The notes: generated from the sequence alone by a model not told the origin. Counted from the stretch's first letter, positions 14,117 through 27,762 are shown. The stretch: 64,000 nucleotides of DNA from Pseudomonas coleopterorum (GCF_900105555.1 NZ_FNTZ01000001.1:4653001-4717000), one strand, 5' to 3'. Program-made: numbers and translations.

Positions 14117-15487
14117 CTACTTGCCGATGCAGAAGCTCGAGAAAATGCGCCCCAGCAGGTCGTCCGAACTGAACGCACCGGTGATTCCCCCCAGCGCATG
14201 TTGGGCCAGGCGCAAGTCTTCAGCCAGGAGCTCGCCCGCGCCCGCCAGCGTCAGCTGATCACGCCCATGGTCAAGATGATCACCCGCATGCCGCAAGGCT
14301 TCCAGATGACGTCGACGGGCGCTGAAACTGCTCTCGGCGGTCTGCTCGTAACCCATGCAGGCTTTGAGATGGTCACGCAGCAGTTCAAGGCCTTGGCCAG
14401 TTCCCTTGGCTGTGAGACTCAAGGTCACGTGACCGTCGTCGTCATGCTGGATACCGATCGCTTCACCACTCAGATCCGCCTTGTTGCGAATCACGGTGAC
14501 CTTGCCGATGTCGGGCGTGAGTTCCAGAAACTCCGGCCAGACCGCGAAGGGATCGGCCGCCTCGGCAGACGTCGCGTCCACCACCAGCAGGATACGGTCG
14601 GCTTCGGCAATGGCCTTCAGCGCGCGCTGGACGCCGATCTGCTCGACTTCATCGAGGGTGGTACGCAATCCGGCAGTATCGATCACGTGCAGCGGCATGC
14701 CGTCGATGTGGATATGTTCGCGTAACACGTCGCGGGTAGTACCGGCGATGTCAGTGACAATGGCCGCTTCACGCCCGGCCAGCAGATTGAGCAGGCTGGA
14801 CTTGCCCGCATTCGGCCGGCCAGCGATTACCACGTTCATCCCATCACGCAGCAAGGCACCCTGCCCGGCTTCGCGCAATACGGTGGATAACTCGCTGCGA
14901 ACCTTGTCGAGCATGCTCAACACGTGGCCATCGGCAAGAAAGTCGATTTCTTCCTCGGGAAAGTCGATGGCAGCTTCCACATAGATCCGCAACGCGATGA
15001 GCTGCTCGGTCAAGTTATCCACACGTCGGGAGAAAGCTCCCTGCAATGAACGTACTGCGTTGCGTGCCGCCTGGGCGGAGCTGGCTTCGATGAGATCGGC
15101 AATGGCCTCGGCCTGGGCCAGGTCCAGCTTGTCGTTGAGAAAGGCCCGCTCGCTGAACTCGCCGGGACGTGCCAGGCGGCAGCCCAGTTCCAGACAGCGC
15201 TGCAGCAGCATGTCCATCACCACGGGTCCGCCATGACCCTGCAGCTCGAGCACGTCTTCGCCGGTGAACGAGTTGGGCCCTGGAAAGTAAAGGCCCAGCC
15301 CTTCATCGATGACCTGGAACTGCGCATCGAGCATCGGACCATAGTGCGCATGACGAGGGGTCGGCACGCGGCCGATGATCGCCTGGGCGGCCTGGCTGGC
15401 CAGCGGTCCGGAGATGCGTACGATCCCTACTCCGCCTCGACCCTGGGCGGTGGCAATGGCAGCGATGGTTTCGCGAACGACGTTCAT
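14117..15487 (-). CDS. mnmE: tRNA modification GTPase MnmE (TrmE)
   Basis: A 456-residue GTPase and partner of MnmG. I use the ATG at 15487 ([19 protein letters not shown]); the frame extends 20 codons upstream into non-conserved sequence. An N-terminal tetrahydrofolate-binding domain is followed by a helical domain that contains the G domain, with the P-loop GRPNAGKS at residues 223-230. It ends with the required C-terminal CIGK motif. A perfect DnaA box is at 15015-15023. It sits 79 bp downstream of yidC. Confidence 0.98.
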   Translation of the reverse strand: MNVVRETIAAIATAQGRGGVGIVRISGPLASQAAQAIIGRVPTPRHAHYGPMLDAQFQVIDEGLGLYFPGPNSFTGEDVLELQGHGGPVVMDMLLQRCLELGCRLARPGEFSERAFLNDKLDLAQAEAIADLIEASSAQAARNAVRSLQGAFSRRVDNLTEQLIALRIYVEAAIDFPEEEIDFLADGHVLSMLDKVRSELSTVLREAGQGALLRDGMNVVIAGRPNAGKSSLLNLLAGREAAIVTDIAGTTRDVLREHIHIDGMPLHVIDTAGLRTTLDEVEQIGVQRALKAIAEADRILLVVDATSAEAADPFAVWPEFLELTPDIGKVTVIRNKADLSGEAIGIQHDDDGHVTLSLTAKGTGQGLELLRDHLKACMGYEQTAESSFSARRRHLEALRHAGDHLDHGRDQLTLAGAGELLAEDLRLAQHALGGITGAFSSDDLLGRIFSSFCIGK

Positions 15488-15566
15488 GCAGGTACTCCGG
15501 TCGAATTTCAGATAGCAAAACGCCCCACGAGGGGGCGCCTTGTACACAGGTTAGTCGAGCAACCCG

Positions 15567-17252
15567 TCAGACGGCAGGTTTGTTCGCCGCGGCTTTCTCG
15601 ATGCTGCGTGTGATGTACCACTGCTGGGCGATCGACAGGGTGTTGTTGGTTACCCAGTACAGCACCAGACCTGCCGGGAACCACAGGAAGAAGAAGGTGA
15701 ACACGATCGGCATCATCTTCATCACCTTGGCCTGCATCGGATCCGGAGGCGTCGGGTTCAAGCGCTGCTGGATGAACATGGTCGCACCCATGATGATCGG
15801 CAGGATGAAATACGGATCCTTGATCGACAGGTCGGTTATCCACAGCAACCACGGTGCCTGACGCATCTCGACGCTTTCCAGCAATACCCAGTACAGGGAA
15901 AGGAAGACCGGCATCTGCACCAGGATCGGCAGGCAGCCGCCCAGTGGATTGATTTTCTCTTTCTTGTACAGCTCCATCATGGCCTGGGACATTTTCTGCC
16001 GGTCATCGCCATGCTGTTCCTTGAGGGCAGCCAGTTTCGGCGCTACGGCACGCATGCGCGCCATCGACTTGTAGCTGGCGGCCGACAGCGGGAAGAACAG
16101 CAGCTTGATCAGGATGGTCAGGCAGATGATCGAGAAGCCCCAGTTCCCCAGGATCGCGTGGATATGCTTGAGCAACCAGAAGATCGGTTGAGCGATGAAC
16201 CACAGGATGCCGTAGTCGACGGTCAGCTCCAGACCTGGGGACAACTCCTTGAGCTTGTCCTGAACCTTGGGACCGGCGTACAGCGTGGCTGTGGTTTCAA
16301 CCTTGCCACCTGGCGCTGCCGACAGTGATGGGCCGGTGTAGCCAATGATGTAGTTGCCCTGGTTGTCTTTGCGCGTCATGACATTGTTGCTGTCGCCGGC
16401 GGCAGGAATCCAGGCCGTCACGAAGTAATGCTGCAGCCAGGCGACCCAGCCGCCCTGTACGGTTTCCTTGAGGCCGGCCTTGTCCATGTCTTTCATCGAC
16501 ACTTTCTTGTACGGCTCGCCACTTGTCCACAGGGCTGCGCCCAGATAGGTAGCGGTACCGGTGGCCGTAGTCGAAGAAGGATCGGAGCTGTTGTCGCGTT
16601 TGAGCTGGGCGAACATGTTGCCGCTCCAGTTCTGCGCGCTCTGGTTATCCACAAGGTAGCTGACTTTCAAGTCGTACTCACCGCGATCGACGGTGAAGCG
16701 CTTGAGGTAGTTCACGCCATTGTCGCTGTAGGTCAGGTCGACCATGAGCTGGTTCTGGCCGTCAGCCAGTTGATAACTTTTCTGCGAAGCGCTGTACACA
16801 GGACGTCCGCTTGGACGCGCGTCCGGGCCGTTCGTACCGGTCAGGCCGCTCTGGGCCAGGTAGGTCAGCTCACCACCGTTGTCGAACAATTGGAACGGAA
16901 TGTTCGGCATGTCCTGGCGACGAGGGTACTCGGGCAGGTTCAGCTGGACGATATCACCACCGGTAGGATCGATAGCGAAGTTGAGCACGTCGGTCTTGAC
17001 CCAGATCAGGTCCTTGCTGACCACAACAGGCGTCGGCACAGGCAGATTGGCATCAGGATTGGCGCTGGGTACATCGGCACTGGCTTGAGTGTTGGTGCCC
17101 GGTACCGTTTCCGGCAACGCCGGCGTCGGGTTCTGGGTAGCCACATTCTGAGTCGGCAAGGCGGCTTGACCGTAATCCTGGTTCCATTTCAGGACCATGA
17201 CGTAGGCCACGACTGCCAGGGCGACGATCAGGATCGTGCGTTTAATATCCAT
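15567..17252 (-). CDS. yidC: Membrane protein insertase YidC
   Basis: A 561-residue inner-membrane insertase. I take the ATG at 17252 (MDIKRTILIVALAVVAYVMV), which puts the first membrane helix at the N-terminus; longer starts run into yidD. A large periplasmic domain follows to about residue 350, then the conserved core helices (GNWGFSIICLTILIKLLFF onward). It inserts proteins with or without the Sec translocon, including subunit c of the ATP synthase encoded nearby. Perfect DnaA boxes occur at 15836 and 16645. It starts 2 bp after the yidD stop. Confidence 0.98.
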   Translation of the reverse strand: MDIKRTILIVALAVVAYVMVLKWNQDYGQAALPTQNVATQNPTPALPETVPGTNTQASADVPSANPDANLPVPTPVVVSKDLIWVKTDVLNFAIDPTGGDIVQLNLPEYPRRQDMPNIPFQLFDNGGELTYLAQSGLTGTNGPDARPSGRPVYSASQKSYQLADGQNQLMVDLTYSDNGVNYLKRFTVDRGEYDLKVSYLVDNQSAQNWSGNMFAQLKRDNSSDPSSTTATGTATYLGAALWTSGEPYKKVSMKDMDKAGLKETVQGGWVAWLQHYFVTAWIPAAGDSNNVMTRKDNQGNYIIGYTGPSLSAAPGGKVETTATLYAGPKVQDKLKELSPGLELTVDYGILWFIAQPIFWLLKHIHAILGNWGFSIICLTILIKLLFFPLSAASYKSMARMRAVAPKLAALKEQHGDDRQKMSQAMMELYKKEKINPLGGCLPILVQMPVFLSLYWVLLESVEMRQAPWLLWITDLSIKDPYFILPIIMGATMFIQQRLNPTPPDPMQAKVMKMMPIVFTFFFLWFPAGLVLYWVTNNTLSIAQQWYITRSIEKAAANKPAV

Positions 17253-17254
17253 GA

Positions 17255-17500
17255 TTACTCGGCTATCGAAGAAGAACGGGGTGATGGGGCGTCTGGAACC
17301 GGGTCGAAACCACCGGCATTCCATGGGTGACAGCGGCCAAGGCGACGAACGGTCAGCCAGCTTCCACGCATGAGGCCGTGGATTTCGATGGCTTCGAGCG
17401 CGTAGCAAGAGCAACTGGGGTAAAAACGACAGTGATTCGCCATGAGAGGGCTGATGGCGTAGCGGTAGAACTGGATCGGAACGATTGCCAGTTTACGCAT
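17255..17500 (-). CDS. yidD: Membrane protein insertion efficiency factor YidD
   Basis: An 81-residue protein of the YidD family, with the conserved [20 protein letters not shown] segment and the later [15 protein letters not shown]. It has an N-terminal amphipathic region and probably works at the membrane near YidC. The gene overlaps the end of rnpA by 8 bp and abuts yidC, the usual rpmH-rnpA-yidD-yidC order. The C-terminal tail is proline/serine-rich and less conserved. Confidence 0.95.
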   Translation of the reverse strand: MRKLAIVPIQFYRYAISPLMANHCRFYPSCSCYALEAIEIHGLMRGSWLTVRRLGRCHPWNAGGFDPVPDAPSPRSSSIAE

Positions 17501-17894
17501 CTTGACTGTCCACTCCTGCAGGTTCGGTCTTCACCACTGGAGCGGGCCGGTTACGTGCGAGGCGCTTCCAGAGCTTGCCAAAATGCTCATGCAATTCAGG
17601 GTTTTCCACGTCGCCCAAACCTTTACGCGCGACGATGACGATGTCCCAGCCCGCCAGGATGCCCTGGTGCAGACGGAACGAGTCACGCATCAAGCGTTTC
17701 AAGCGATTGCGCTGAACGGCGAGCTTGACGCTCTTTTTACCGATGACCAGCCCCAGACGGGGATGTTCGAGGCCGTTCTCACGCGCAAGGAGCAGCAGGT
17801 TCTTGCCGGGTACCTTGCCAGATGGCGAGTCGAAGACTGCTTTGAAATGCCGGGCTGTCAGCAGACGCTTTTCCCGACCGTAGTCCTGACTCAC
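17493..17894 (-). CDS. rnpA: Ribonuclease P protein component
   Basis: A 133-residue basic protein that binds the RNase P RNA and helps process tRNA 5' ends. The RNR signature [13 protein letters not shown] is clear. There is no ATG at the expected place: the reading frame before [12 protein letters not shown] contains two adjacent GTG codons (17897 and 17894), and I take the second. Upstream residues in the open frame belong to the rpmH antisense and are not conserved. It lies 16 bp after rpmH. Confidence 0.93.
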   Translation of the reverse strand: MSQDYGREKRLLTARHFKAVFDSPSGKVPGKNLLLLARENGLEHPRLGLVIGKKSVKLAVQRNRLKRLMRDSFRLHQGILAGWDIVIVARKGLGDVENPELHEHFGKLWKRLARNRPAPVVKTEPAGVDSQDA

Positions 17895-17910
17895 CACCCG
17901 TGCCGAAGGA

Positions 17911-18045
17911 TCAAACTGCCAGACGCTTGCGGCCCTTGGCGCGACGACGCGACAGGACGGTACGGCCGTTCTTGGTAGCCATGCGAGCACGGAAACCGTG
18001 GGTGCGAGCGCGCTTGATGGTGCTGGGTTGGAAAGTACGTTTCAT
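17911..18045 (-). CDS. rpmH: 50S ribosomal protein L34
   Basis: A 44-residue, very basic protein starting [18 protein letters not shown] and ending [12 protein letters not shown], the standard L34 sequence. The start is the ATG at 18045 and the stop is at 17911-17913. L34 is an early ribosomal protein of the large subunit. The gene marks the left border of oriC and is transcribed away from it, as in other Pseudomonas. Confidence 0.98.
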   Translation of the reverse strand: MKRTFQPSTIKRARTHGFRARMATKNGRTVLSRRRAKGRKRLAV

Positions 18046-18256
18046 GGTTGTTACCTGGTTCGTCCACAACGGGCCGGAATGGACCCCGTTTTAAGAGACC
18101 GGCGATTCTAGTGAAAGCGCGGCAGAAGGTCAATTTCCAACCAACTATTACTTTTTGGCCCCTTTCCTCAGATAGAGGGGGGACTGAAGGACACAGGTCG
18201 GTGATTGAGAGCCTTCATTGCCAGTGCCTTCTCAGGAGGATGGGTTGGACGATTCG

Positions 18257-18320
18257 GGCGATCAAATATAAAAATAGAGAAGGGACTTATTTAAAGCTTT
18301 TCTGTAATGCTTATAGATCT
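18257..18320. promoter_or_regulatory. Probable DNA-unwinding element of oriC
   Basis: An AT-rich block left of the DnaA-box cluster. It includes the 16-mer AAAGCTTTTCTGTAAT (18293-18308), which recurs exactly at 533-548 near glmU, and a related AT tract near 13797. Assigned from composition and placement only. Confidence 0.6.
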
Positions 18321-18598
18321 TAGAGGAGCCAACATCTGTGGATAACCATCTGGAGGCCTTATTCACAGGGCGTTCTGGAGATCCACAACCCTGTCCAGAA
18401 GATGGGCTGCGCCTGTGTCATTGCTCCGCACAACCTGTGGATTAAATCAATGGATATCCACAGGCGAGTTATACACAGCGCTCGACCCCTACTTGTGCAT
18501 AGATCTCAAGATGGGTTATCCACAGAGCTCACAGACAGGTTTTCGAGGCATTGACGTTGTGTTTTTACGTGCAGCAGAGGCAGCGGACCCGACCTACA

Positions 18599-18629
18599 TG
18601 TGGATAAGTGTGCGGAGCGTCGGTACAAT
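18599..18629 (+). promoter_or_regulatory. Candidate dnaA promoter overlapped by a DnaA box
   Basis: TACAAT at 18624-18629 is a good -10 hexamer. With 17-bp spacing the -35 position is 18601-18606 (TGGATA, weak), which lies inside the perfect DnaA box at 18599-18607. DnaA binding there would block the promoter, which is the known logic of dnaA autoregulation. The transcription start is inferred. Confidence 0.5.
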
Positions 18630-18673
18630 GGCCGTTGTTTTTGCCTTGCCGGCTTTCAATTCAGGGGATACCT

Positions 18674-20182
18674 GTGTCAGTGGAACTTTGGCAGCAGTGC
18701 GTGGAACTCCTGCGCGATGAACTGCCTGCCCAGCAATTCAACACCTGGATCCGTCCGCTACAGGTCGAAGCCGAAGGCGACGAGTTGCGCGTCTATGCGC
18801 CTAACCGGTTCGTGCTGGACTGGGTCAACGAGAAATACCTGACGCGGCTCCTCGAATTATTGGGTGAGCATGGCAATGGCCTGGCGCCGGCACTTTCGTT
18901 GCTGATCGGCAGCCGTCGCAGCTCGACGCCCCGCGCTGCTCCAAACGCGCCTCTGGCAGCCGCCGCAGCTGCGAATCAGGTGCAGGCCGCCCCGGTGGCA
19001 GCCGCACCTGCGGCAGCGCCTGTAGAAGCCGTTGCCAAGCCTTCAGTGGCAAGCGAAGAACCCTCGCGTGACAGTTTCGACCCCATGGCCGGCGCCAGCT
19101 CGCAGCCGGCACCCGTACGCTCCGAGCAACGCACTGTCCAGGTAGAAGGTGCGCTCAAGCACACCAGTTACCTGAACCGCACATTTACCTTCGAAAACTT
19201 CGTGGAAGGTAAATCCAACCAGCTGGCACGCGCGGCTGCCTGGCAGGTGGCGGACAATCCCAAGCATGGCTACAACCCGCTGTTCCTTTATGGTGGTGTC
19301 GGCCTGGGTAAGACGCACTTGATGCACGCTGTGGGTAACCACCTGCTCAAGAAGAATCCGAATGCCAAGGTGGTTTACCTGCATTCCGAGCGGTTCGTTG
19401 CAGACATGGTCAAGGCGTTGCAGTTGAACGCGATCAACGAATTCAAGCGTTTCTACCGCTCGGTCGATGCGTTGCTGATCGACGATATCCAGTTCTTCGC
19501 GCGCAAGGAACGCTCCCAAGAGGAGTTCTTCCACACCTTCAACGCGCTGTTGGAAGGCGGCCAGCAGGTCATCCTCACCAGCGATCGCTACCCCAAGGAA
19601 ATCGAAGGCCTCGAGGAGCGGCTGAAATCGCGCTTCGGCTGGGGTCTCACCGTCGCTGTCGAGCCGCCCGAGCTGGAGACCCGTGTCGCCATCCTCATGA
19701 AGAAGGCGGACCAGGCCAAGGTCGAGCTGCCTCATGACGCGGCGTTCTTCATCGCCCAGCGCATCCGTTCCAACGTCCGCGAACTGGAAGGCGCACTCAA
19801 GCGGGTCATTGCGCACTCCCACTTCATGGGTCGCGAGATCACCATCGAGCTGATCCGCGAGTCGCTCAAGGACCTGCTGGCACTGCAGGACAAGCTGGTG
19901 AGTGTGGATAACATCCAGCGAACGGTGGCCGAGTACTACAAGATCAAGATTTCCGATCTGCTCTCCAAGCGACGTTCGCGCTCGGTGGCCCGACCACGGC
20001 AGGTGGCGATGGCGCTGTCCAAGGAATTGACCAACCACAGCCTGCCGGAAATCGGCGATGTGTTTGGTGGGCGTGATCACACTACCGTGCTGCACGCGTG
20101 CCGCAAGATCAACGAACTCAAGGAATCCGACGCGGATATCCGCGAGGACTACAAGAACCTGCTGCGTACACTGACCACGTGA
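18674..20182 (+). CDS. dnaA: Chromosomal replication initiator DnaA
   Basis: A 502-residue AAA+ initiator. The start is a GTG at 18674 ([13 protein letters not shown]), preceded by AGGGGA with 5-bp spacing; the open frame upstream is not conserved. Domain I is residues 1-80. Domain II (about 82-165) is a long Ala/Pro-rich linker. Domain III has the Walker A loop GGVGLGKT at 207-214. Domain IV ends with the box-binding signature [20 protein letters not shown] perfect DnaA box lies within the coding sequence at 19903-19911. It heads dnaA-dnaN-recF-gyrB. Confidence 0.99.
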   Translation: MSVELWQQCVELLRDELPAQQFNTWIRPLQVEAEGDELRVYAPNRFVLDWVNEKYLTRLLELLGEHGNGLAPALSLLIGSRRSSTPRAAPNAPLAAAAAANQVQAAPVAAAPAAAPVEAVAKPSVASEEPSRDSFDPMAGASSQPAPVRSEQRTVQVEGALKHTSYLNRTFTFENFVEGKSNQLARAAAWQVADNPKHGYNPLFLYGGVGLGKTHLMHAVGNHLLKKNPNAKVVYLHSERFVADMVKALQLNAINEFKRFYRSVDALLIDDIQFFARKERSQEEFFHTFNALLEGGQQVILTSDRYPKEIEGLEERLKSRFGWGLTVAVEPPELETRVAILMKKADQAKVELPHDAAFFIAQRIRSNVRELEGALKRVIAHSHFMGREITIELIRESLKDLLALQDKLVSVDNIQRTVAEYYKIKISDLLSKRRSRSVARPRQVAMALSKELTNHSLPEIGDVFGGRDHTTVLHACRKINELKESDADIREDYKNLLRTLTT

Positions 20183-20220
20183 ACACTCACTACGCAGCTT
20201 TTGAGGCAAGGGACTAGACC

Positions 20221-21324
20221 ATGCATTTCACCATTCAACGCGAAGCCCTGTTGAAACCCCTGCAACTGGTCGCCGGCGTCGTCGAACGCCGCCAGACCTT
20301 GCCTGTGCTTTCCAACGTCCTTCTGGTGGTTCAGGGGCAGCAGCTGTCTTTAACCGGTACTGACCTGGAAGTGGAACTGGTTGGCCGCGTGCAGCTGGAA
20401 GAGCCGGCCGAGCCTGGCGAGATCACCGTGCCTGCGCGCAAGTTGATGGACATCTGCAAGAGCCTGCCCAACGACGCCCTGATCGACATCAAGGTCGATG
20501 AGCAGAAGGTCGTGGTCAAGGCCGGGCGCAGTCGGTTCACCTTGTCGACGCTGCCGGCCAATGACTTTCCTACCGTCGAAGAAGGCCCGGGTTCGCTGAC
20601 CTGCAGCCTGGTGCAGAGCAAGCTGCGTCGCCTGATCGAACGCACCAGCTTCGCCATGGCCCAGCAGGACGTGCGCTATTACCTCAATGGCATGTTGCTG
20701 GAAGTATCGGCCGGCATCATCCGAGCAGTCGCCACCGACGGCCATCGTCTGGCCATGTGCTCGATGCAGGCTGATATTGGTCAAGCCGACCGCCATCAGG
20801 TCATCGTGCCGCGCAAGGGCATTCTGGAACTCGCCCGTCTGCTGACCGAGCCCGACGGCAATGTCAGCATCGTGCTGGGCCAGCATCACATCCGCGCAAC
20901 CACGGGTGAGTTCACCTTCACCTCCAAGCTGGTCGACGGCAAATTCCCTGACTATGAGCGTGTGCTGCCCAAAGGTGGCGACAAGCTGGTGCTGGGTGAC
21001 CGTCAAGCACTGCGTGAGGCCTTCAGCCGCACCGCGATCCTGTCCAATGAAAAGTATCGCGGCATCCGCCTGCAATTGGCAGCCGGTCAGCTGAAGATCC
21101 AGGCCAACAACCCTGAACAGGAAGAAGCGGAAGAAGAAGTGGCCGTGGACTATAACGGCGGTGCGTTGGAAATCGGCTTCAACGTCAGCTATCTGCTCGA
21201 CGTGCTGGGAGTGATGACGACCGAGCAGGTTCGCCTGATCCTGTCTGACTCCAACAGCAGCGCCCTGGTCCAGGAATCCGACAACGACGACTCGGCATAC
21301 GTCGTCATGCCGATGCGCCTCTGA
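20221..21324 (+). CDS. dnaN: DNA polymerase III subunit beta, sliding clamp
   Basis: A 367-residue clamp made of three similar domains; two copies form the ring that tethers polymerase III and other clamp-binding proteins to DNA. It starts MHFTIQREALLKPLQLVAG and ends with the conserved YVVMPMRL. The gene is 38 bp after dnaA and 11 bp before recF, so co-transcription is likely. Confidence 0.99.
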   Translation: MHFTIQREALLKPLQLVAGVVERRQTLPVLSNVLLVVQGQQLSLTGTDLEVELVGRVQLEEPAEPGEITVPARKLMDICKSLPNDALIDIKVDEQKVVVKAGRSRFTLSTLPANDFPTVEEGPGSLTCSLVQSKLRRLIERTSFAMAQQDVRYYLNGMLLEVSAGIIRAVATDGHRLAMCSMQADIGQADRHQVIVPRKGILELARLLTEPDGNVSIVLGQHHIRATTGEFTFTSKLVDGKFPDYERVLPKGGDKLVLGDRQALREAFSRTAILSNEKYRGIRLQLAAGQLKIQANNPEQEEAEEEVAVDYNGGALEIGFNVSYLLDVLGVMTTEQVRLILSDSNSSALVQESDNDDSAYVVMPMRL

Positions 21325-21335
21325 CAGCCACCTGA

Positions 21336-24861
<3,526 letters not shown>

Positions 24862-24886
24862 TAGGTCGACGCGCTCGGCAAACCAG

Positions 24887-24917
24887 ACCCCGGTGCCTTT
24901 GGCCCGGGGTTTTTTTA
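24887..24917 (+). terminator. Rho-independent terminator after gyrB
   Basis: Stem ACCCCGG / CCGGGGT (24887-24893 with 24904-24910) followed by seven T. It ends dnaA-dnaN-recF-gyrB transcription. Confidence 0.92.
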
Positions 24918-25097
24918 TGGGTGCCGGTTTGGGGCTCATGCATAGCAGGTAACGGTTCCGACGCTGGCTTGGATCTTGCGACGGCCTGTCACAGGCGCGT
25001 TGCGGCCATGACTACGCCAATGCCGTTTTTTGGCAATCGTGGGATGCCACGCACCGGATAATCGATCGCTCGATACAACTGTGCAGGGGTGGAGATC

Positions 25098-26435
25098 ATG
25101 AACCAGGCAATGGAGGGGCGGGTTTCTCCCGCAACGTTGAAAAAGGTGATCTGCGCGGCTGCCGTGGGCAACTTCGTGGAATGGTTCGACTTTGCCGTCT
25201 ATGGTTTTCTGGCCACGGCGATTGCTCAGCAGTTCTTTCCCAGCGGGGATGCCACCACGGGGTTGTTGAAGACCTTTGCGGTGTTCGCCGTGGCGTTCGC
25301 TTTCCGGCCATTGGGCGGGATCGTGTTTGGCATGCTCGGCGACCGGATCGGACGCAAGAAGGTGCTGGCCATGACCATTCTGCTCATGGCTGGTGCAACG
25401 ACGCTCATCGGCTTGCTGCCTACCTATGCCGCCATTGGTATTGCCGCGCCGATCCTGCTCACGCTGATCCGCTGCGCGCAGGGTTTTTCTGCAGGAGGCG
25501 AATACGCTGGAGCCTGTGCCTACCTCATGGAGCACGCCCCGCGTACCCAGCGTGCCTGGTATGGCAGCTTTATCCCGGTGTCGACTTTCAGCGCGTTTGC
25601 CTGTGCTGCGGTGTTGGCTTATGCACTGGATGCATCGCTGTCGCCCGAGGCGATGGCCAGTTGGGGGTGGCGCGTGCCCTTCCTGATTGCAGCGCCGCTG
25701 GGCCTGGTCGGTCTTTACCTGCGCTGGCGTCTGGATGAGACGCCCGCATTCCAGGCCGTGAAACAGGATCACGATGTCGCCCACTCGCCCCTCAAGGAAA
25801 CCCTGCGCAGTCATGGCGGTGCAATCCTGTGCCTGGGGGCATTCGTATCGCTGACCGCCCTCTCCTTCTATATGTTCACGACCTATTTCGCGACCTACCT
25901 GCAGGTGGTGGGTGGGCTGAGCAGGGCCACGGCACTGCTGATCTCGGTGATCGCGCTGGTGTTCGCCGCATTGATGTGTCCGGTGGCGGGTGCGTTTTCC
26001 GACAAGGTCGGCCGCCGCGCGACGGTGGCCACCACTGGCGTATTGCTGATTGCGGTGGTTTACCCTTCGTTCCTGCTGGCCAGTTCGGGCTCGTTCGCCG
26101 CCTCTGTGTTCGGCGTGATGATGCTGGCGGTGGGCGCAGTGCTCAGCGGTGTGGTGACTGCTGCGCTGCTCTCGGAAACCTTCCCGACCCGGACCCGCTA
26201 CACGGCGTCAGCGATTACCTACAACCTGGCCTATACCCTGTTTGGCGGTACGGCGCCGTTGATGGCAACTTGGTTGATCGGCATGACCGGGAGCAACCTG
26301 TCGCCTGCGTTCTACCTGATGGGGGTGTCGGTGCTGGCGCTTGCGGGAGGGTTGGCGTTACCGGAGACGTCGAAGATTTCCCTGCATGGCGATGCGGAGG
26401 AAGCTGTTCATGGTGGGCAGCCGGTGGTTGTTTGA
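25098..26435 (+). CDS. MFS transporter, metabolite:H+ symporter (MHS) type
   Basis: A 445-residue inner-membrane transporter with about 12 hydrophobic helices. I use the ATG at 25098, just after GGGGTGGAG; an in-frame GTG nine bases earlier lies in that ribosome-binding site. The opening AAAVGNFVEWFDFAVYGFL and the loop RPLGGIVFGMLGDRIGRKK are the MHS signatures shared with ProP, KgtP and ShiA. Likely substrates are small organic acids or osmolytes, but the sequence does not say which. It opens the accessory block after gyrB and is followed by the REP array, so it is probably transcribed alone. Confidence 0.85.
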   Translation: MNQAMEGRVSPATLKKVICAAAVGNFVEWFDFAVYGFLATAIAQQFFPSGDATTGLLKTFAVFAVAFAFRPLGGIVFGMLGDRIGRKKVLAMTILLMAGATTLIGLLPTYAAIGIAAPILLTLIRCAQGFSAGGEYAGACAYLMEHAPRTQRAWYGSFIPVSTFSAFACAAVLAYALDASLSPEAMASWGWRVPFLIAAPLGLVGLYLRWRLDETPAFQAVKQDHDVAHSPLKETLRSHGGAILCLGAFVSLTALSFYMFTTYFATYLQVVGGLSRATALLISVIALVFAALMCPVAGAFSDKVGRRATVATTGVLLIAVVYPSFLLASSGSFAASVFGVMMLAVGAVLSGVVTAALLSETFPTRTRYTASAITYNLAYTLFGGTAPLMATWLIGMTGSNLSPAFYLMGVSVLALAGGLALPETSKISLHGDAEEAVHGGQPVVV

Positions 26436-26466
26436 GCCCGCTGAAACTGTAGTGGCGCGACTGACG

Positions 26467-26871
26467 CTTTCGCGGGCAGAGCCCGCTCCCACATGACGGC
26501 AACATATCTCTCCCTTGTGGGAGCCGGGCTCTGCCCGCGAACGATACGCCTCGGTGCAACTGATACGCTGCGAGGGCCTCTTTCGCGGGCAGAGCCCGCT
26601 CCCACATGACGGCAACATATCTCTCCCTTGTGGGAGCCGGGCTCTGCCCGCGAACGATACGCCTCGGTGCAACTGATACGCTGCGAGGGCCTCTTTCGCG
26701 GGCAGAGCCCGCTCCCACATGAAGGCAACACACCTCTCCCTTGTGGGAGCCGGGCTCTGCCCGCGAACGATACACCTCGGTGCAACTGATACGCTGCAAG
26801 GGCCTCTTTCGCGGGCAGAGCCCGCTCCCACATGACGGCAACATACCTCTCCCTTGTGGGAGCCGGGCATG
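26467..26871. repeat. Tandem array of paired inverted REP elements, 113-bp period
   Basis: Each unit has a REP core TTCGCGGGCAGAGCCCGCT, a short spacer, the inverted copy GGGCTCTGCCCGCGAA, and a linker. Units start at 26467, 26580, 26693 and 26806, a constant 113 bp, with only a few base differences (for example about 26721-26731 and 26774). The fourth unit stops part-way through its inverted REP, next to the 3' end of the LysR gene. This is a BIME-like array, not CRISPR. It fills the whole 439-bp gap between the two genes apart from short flanks. Confidence 0.93.
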
Positions 26872-26874
26872 GCT

Positions 26875-27762
26875 TCAGGTGGCGAGTAAGGTGGCTTGCT
26901 GGTCGGCGCACAGTTGCAGGAGGAAATCCCAGACCACGCGCAGCCGCACCGATTTGTGCAGCTCGCGCCGGGTGCTTATCCAGTAGCTGCGCTGAATGGT
27001 TTCGTCAGGTAGTACGCGCACCAGGCGCGGGTCCTCGGCGGCCATGTACACGGGAAGCACGGCGATGCCGAGACCGATGCAGGCAGCCTCCTGCTGGGCC
27101 AGGACGCTGGTGCTACGGAAGGCAACCACCGGGTTGCGGCAGAAGCTGTTGAGCATGAGCAGTTCCTGACTGAACAACAGGTCGTCGACATAGCCGATCC
27201 AGCGGTGCTGTGCCAGGTCTTCACGGCTACGCAACGGTGCCGCGGTGGCGAGGTAATCGGCACTGGCATACAGGGCCAGGTGATAATCGGTGAGCTTGCG
27301 GGTAATCAGCAAGTCGGCGTTGGGACGCTCCAGGTGCACACTGATTTCGGCTTCCCGATTGAGGATGCTGACGAAGCGTGGAACCGCCACCAGCTCCACT
27401 TCCAGGCCCGGGTAGCGGCGGAACAGTTCACCGATGCGGGGCGTGATGAAGGCGATGCCGATCCCTTCGGTCACGCCCAGGCGGATCTTGCCCAGCGGGT
27501 TGAACGACTGCGTGATGTCTTCCTGCGCGCGCAACGCCACGTTTTCCATGGCCTCGGCATGCTTGAGCAACGTCTGCCCCGCCGGGGTCAGTTCGTAGCC
27601 ATGGGCATTCTGTACGAACAGTGGCGTACCCAGATGGCGCTCGATGCTTTCGATGTGCCGCGCGACGGTGCTGTGGGTCGTGTGCAGGCGCTTGGCGGCG
27701 GTCAGCAGGCGACCGCTGCGGTGCAGTTCGAGAAAGAAGCGCAGGTCGTTCCAGTCGAACAT
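26875..27762 (-). CDS. LysR-family transcriptional regulator (of the adjacent GMC oxidoreductase locus)
   Basis: A 295-residue protein. I take the ATG at 27762 (MFDWNDLRFFLELHRSGRLL); the frame continues 39 codons upstream through the intergenic operator region without homology. The winged helix-turn-helix occupies residues 3-62, with AAKRLHTTHSTVARHIESIE as the recognition part, and a periplasmic-binding-like effector domain follows. It is divergent from the GMC gene at 27901 with a dyad between them (27821-27840), the normal arrangement for a LysR regulator and its target. The effector is unknown. Confidence 0.88.
   Translation of the reverse strand: MFDWNDLRFFLELHRSGRLLTAAKRLHTTHSTVARHIESIERHLGTPLFVQNAHGYELTPAGQTLLKHAEAMENVALRAQEDITQSFNPLGKIRLGVTEGIGIAFITPRIGELFRRYPGLEVELVAVPRFVSILNREAEISVHLERPNADLLITRKLTDYHLALYASADYLATAAPLRSREDLAQHRWIGYVDDLLFSQELLMLNSFCRNPVVAFRSTSVLAQQEAACIGLGIAVLPVYMAAEDPRLVRVLPDETIQRSYWISTRRELHKSVRLRVVWDFLLQLCADQQATLLAT

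Larger units (their letters stand above)
18046..18673. other. oriC: Chromosomal replication origin oriC
   Basis: This is the gene-free 628 bp between rpmH and dnaA. Perfect DnaA boxes lie at 18337-18345 and 18599-18607 (reverse) and 18516-18524 (forward). Single-mismatch boxes lie at 18359-18367, 18436-18444, 18454-18462 and 18469-18477. To the left is an AT-rich tract (about 18257-18320, with ATCAAATATAAAAATAGAG and TTATTTAAAGCTTTTC), the likely unwinding element. Position, box cluster and AT tract together match the Pseudomonas origin. Confidence 0.95.

Noticed and set aside
14424..14435. CACGTG palindrome GGTCACGTGACC in mnmE as a possible parS
   Set aside because: Lacks the TGTTCC/GGAACA arms, so it does not match the ParB site.
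26467..26871. Possible CRISPR array
   Set aside because: The units are inverted REP pairs with a 113-bp period and identical spacers, unlike a CRISPR.
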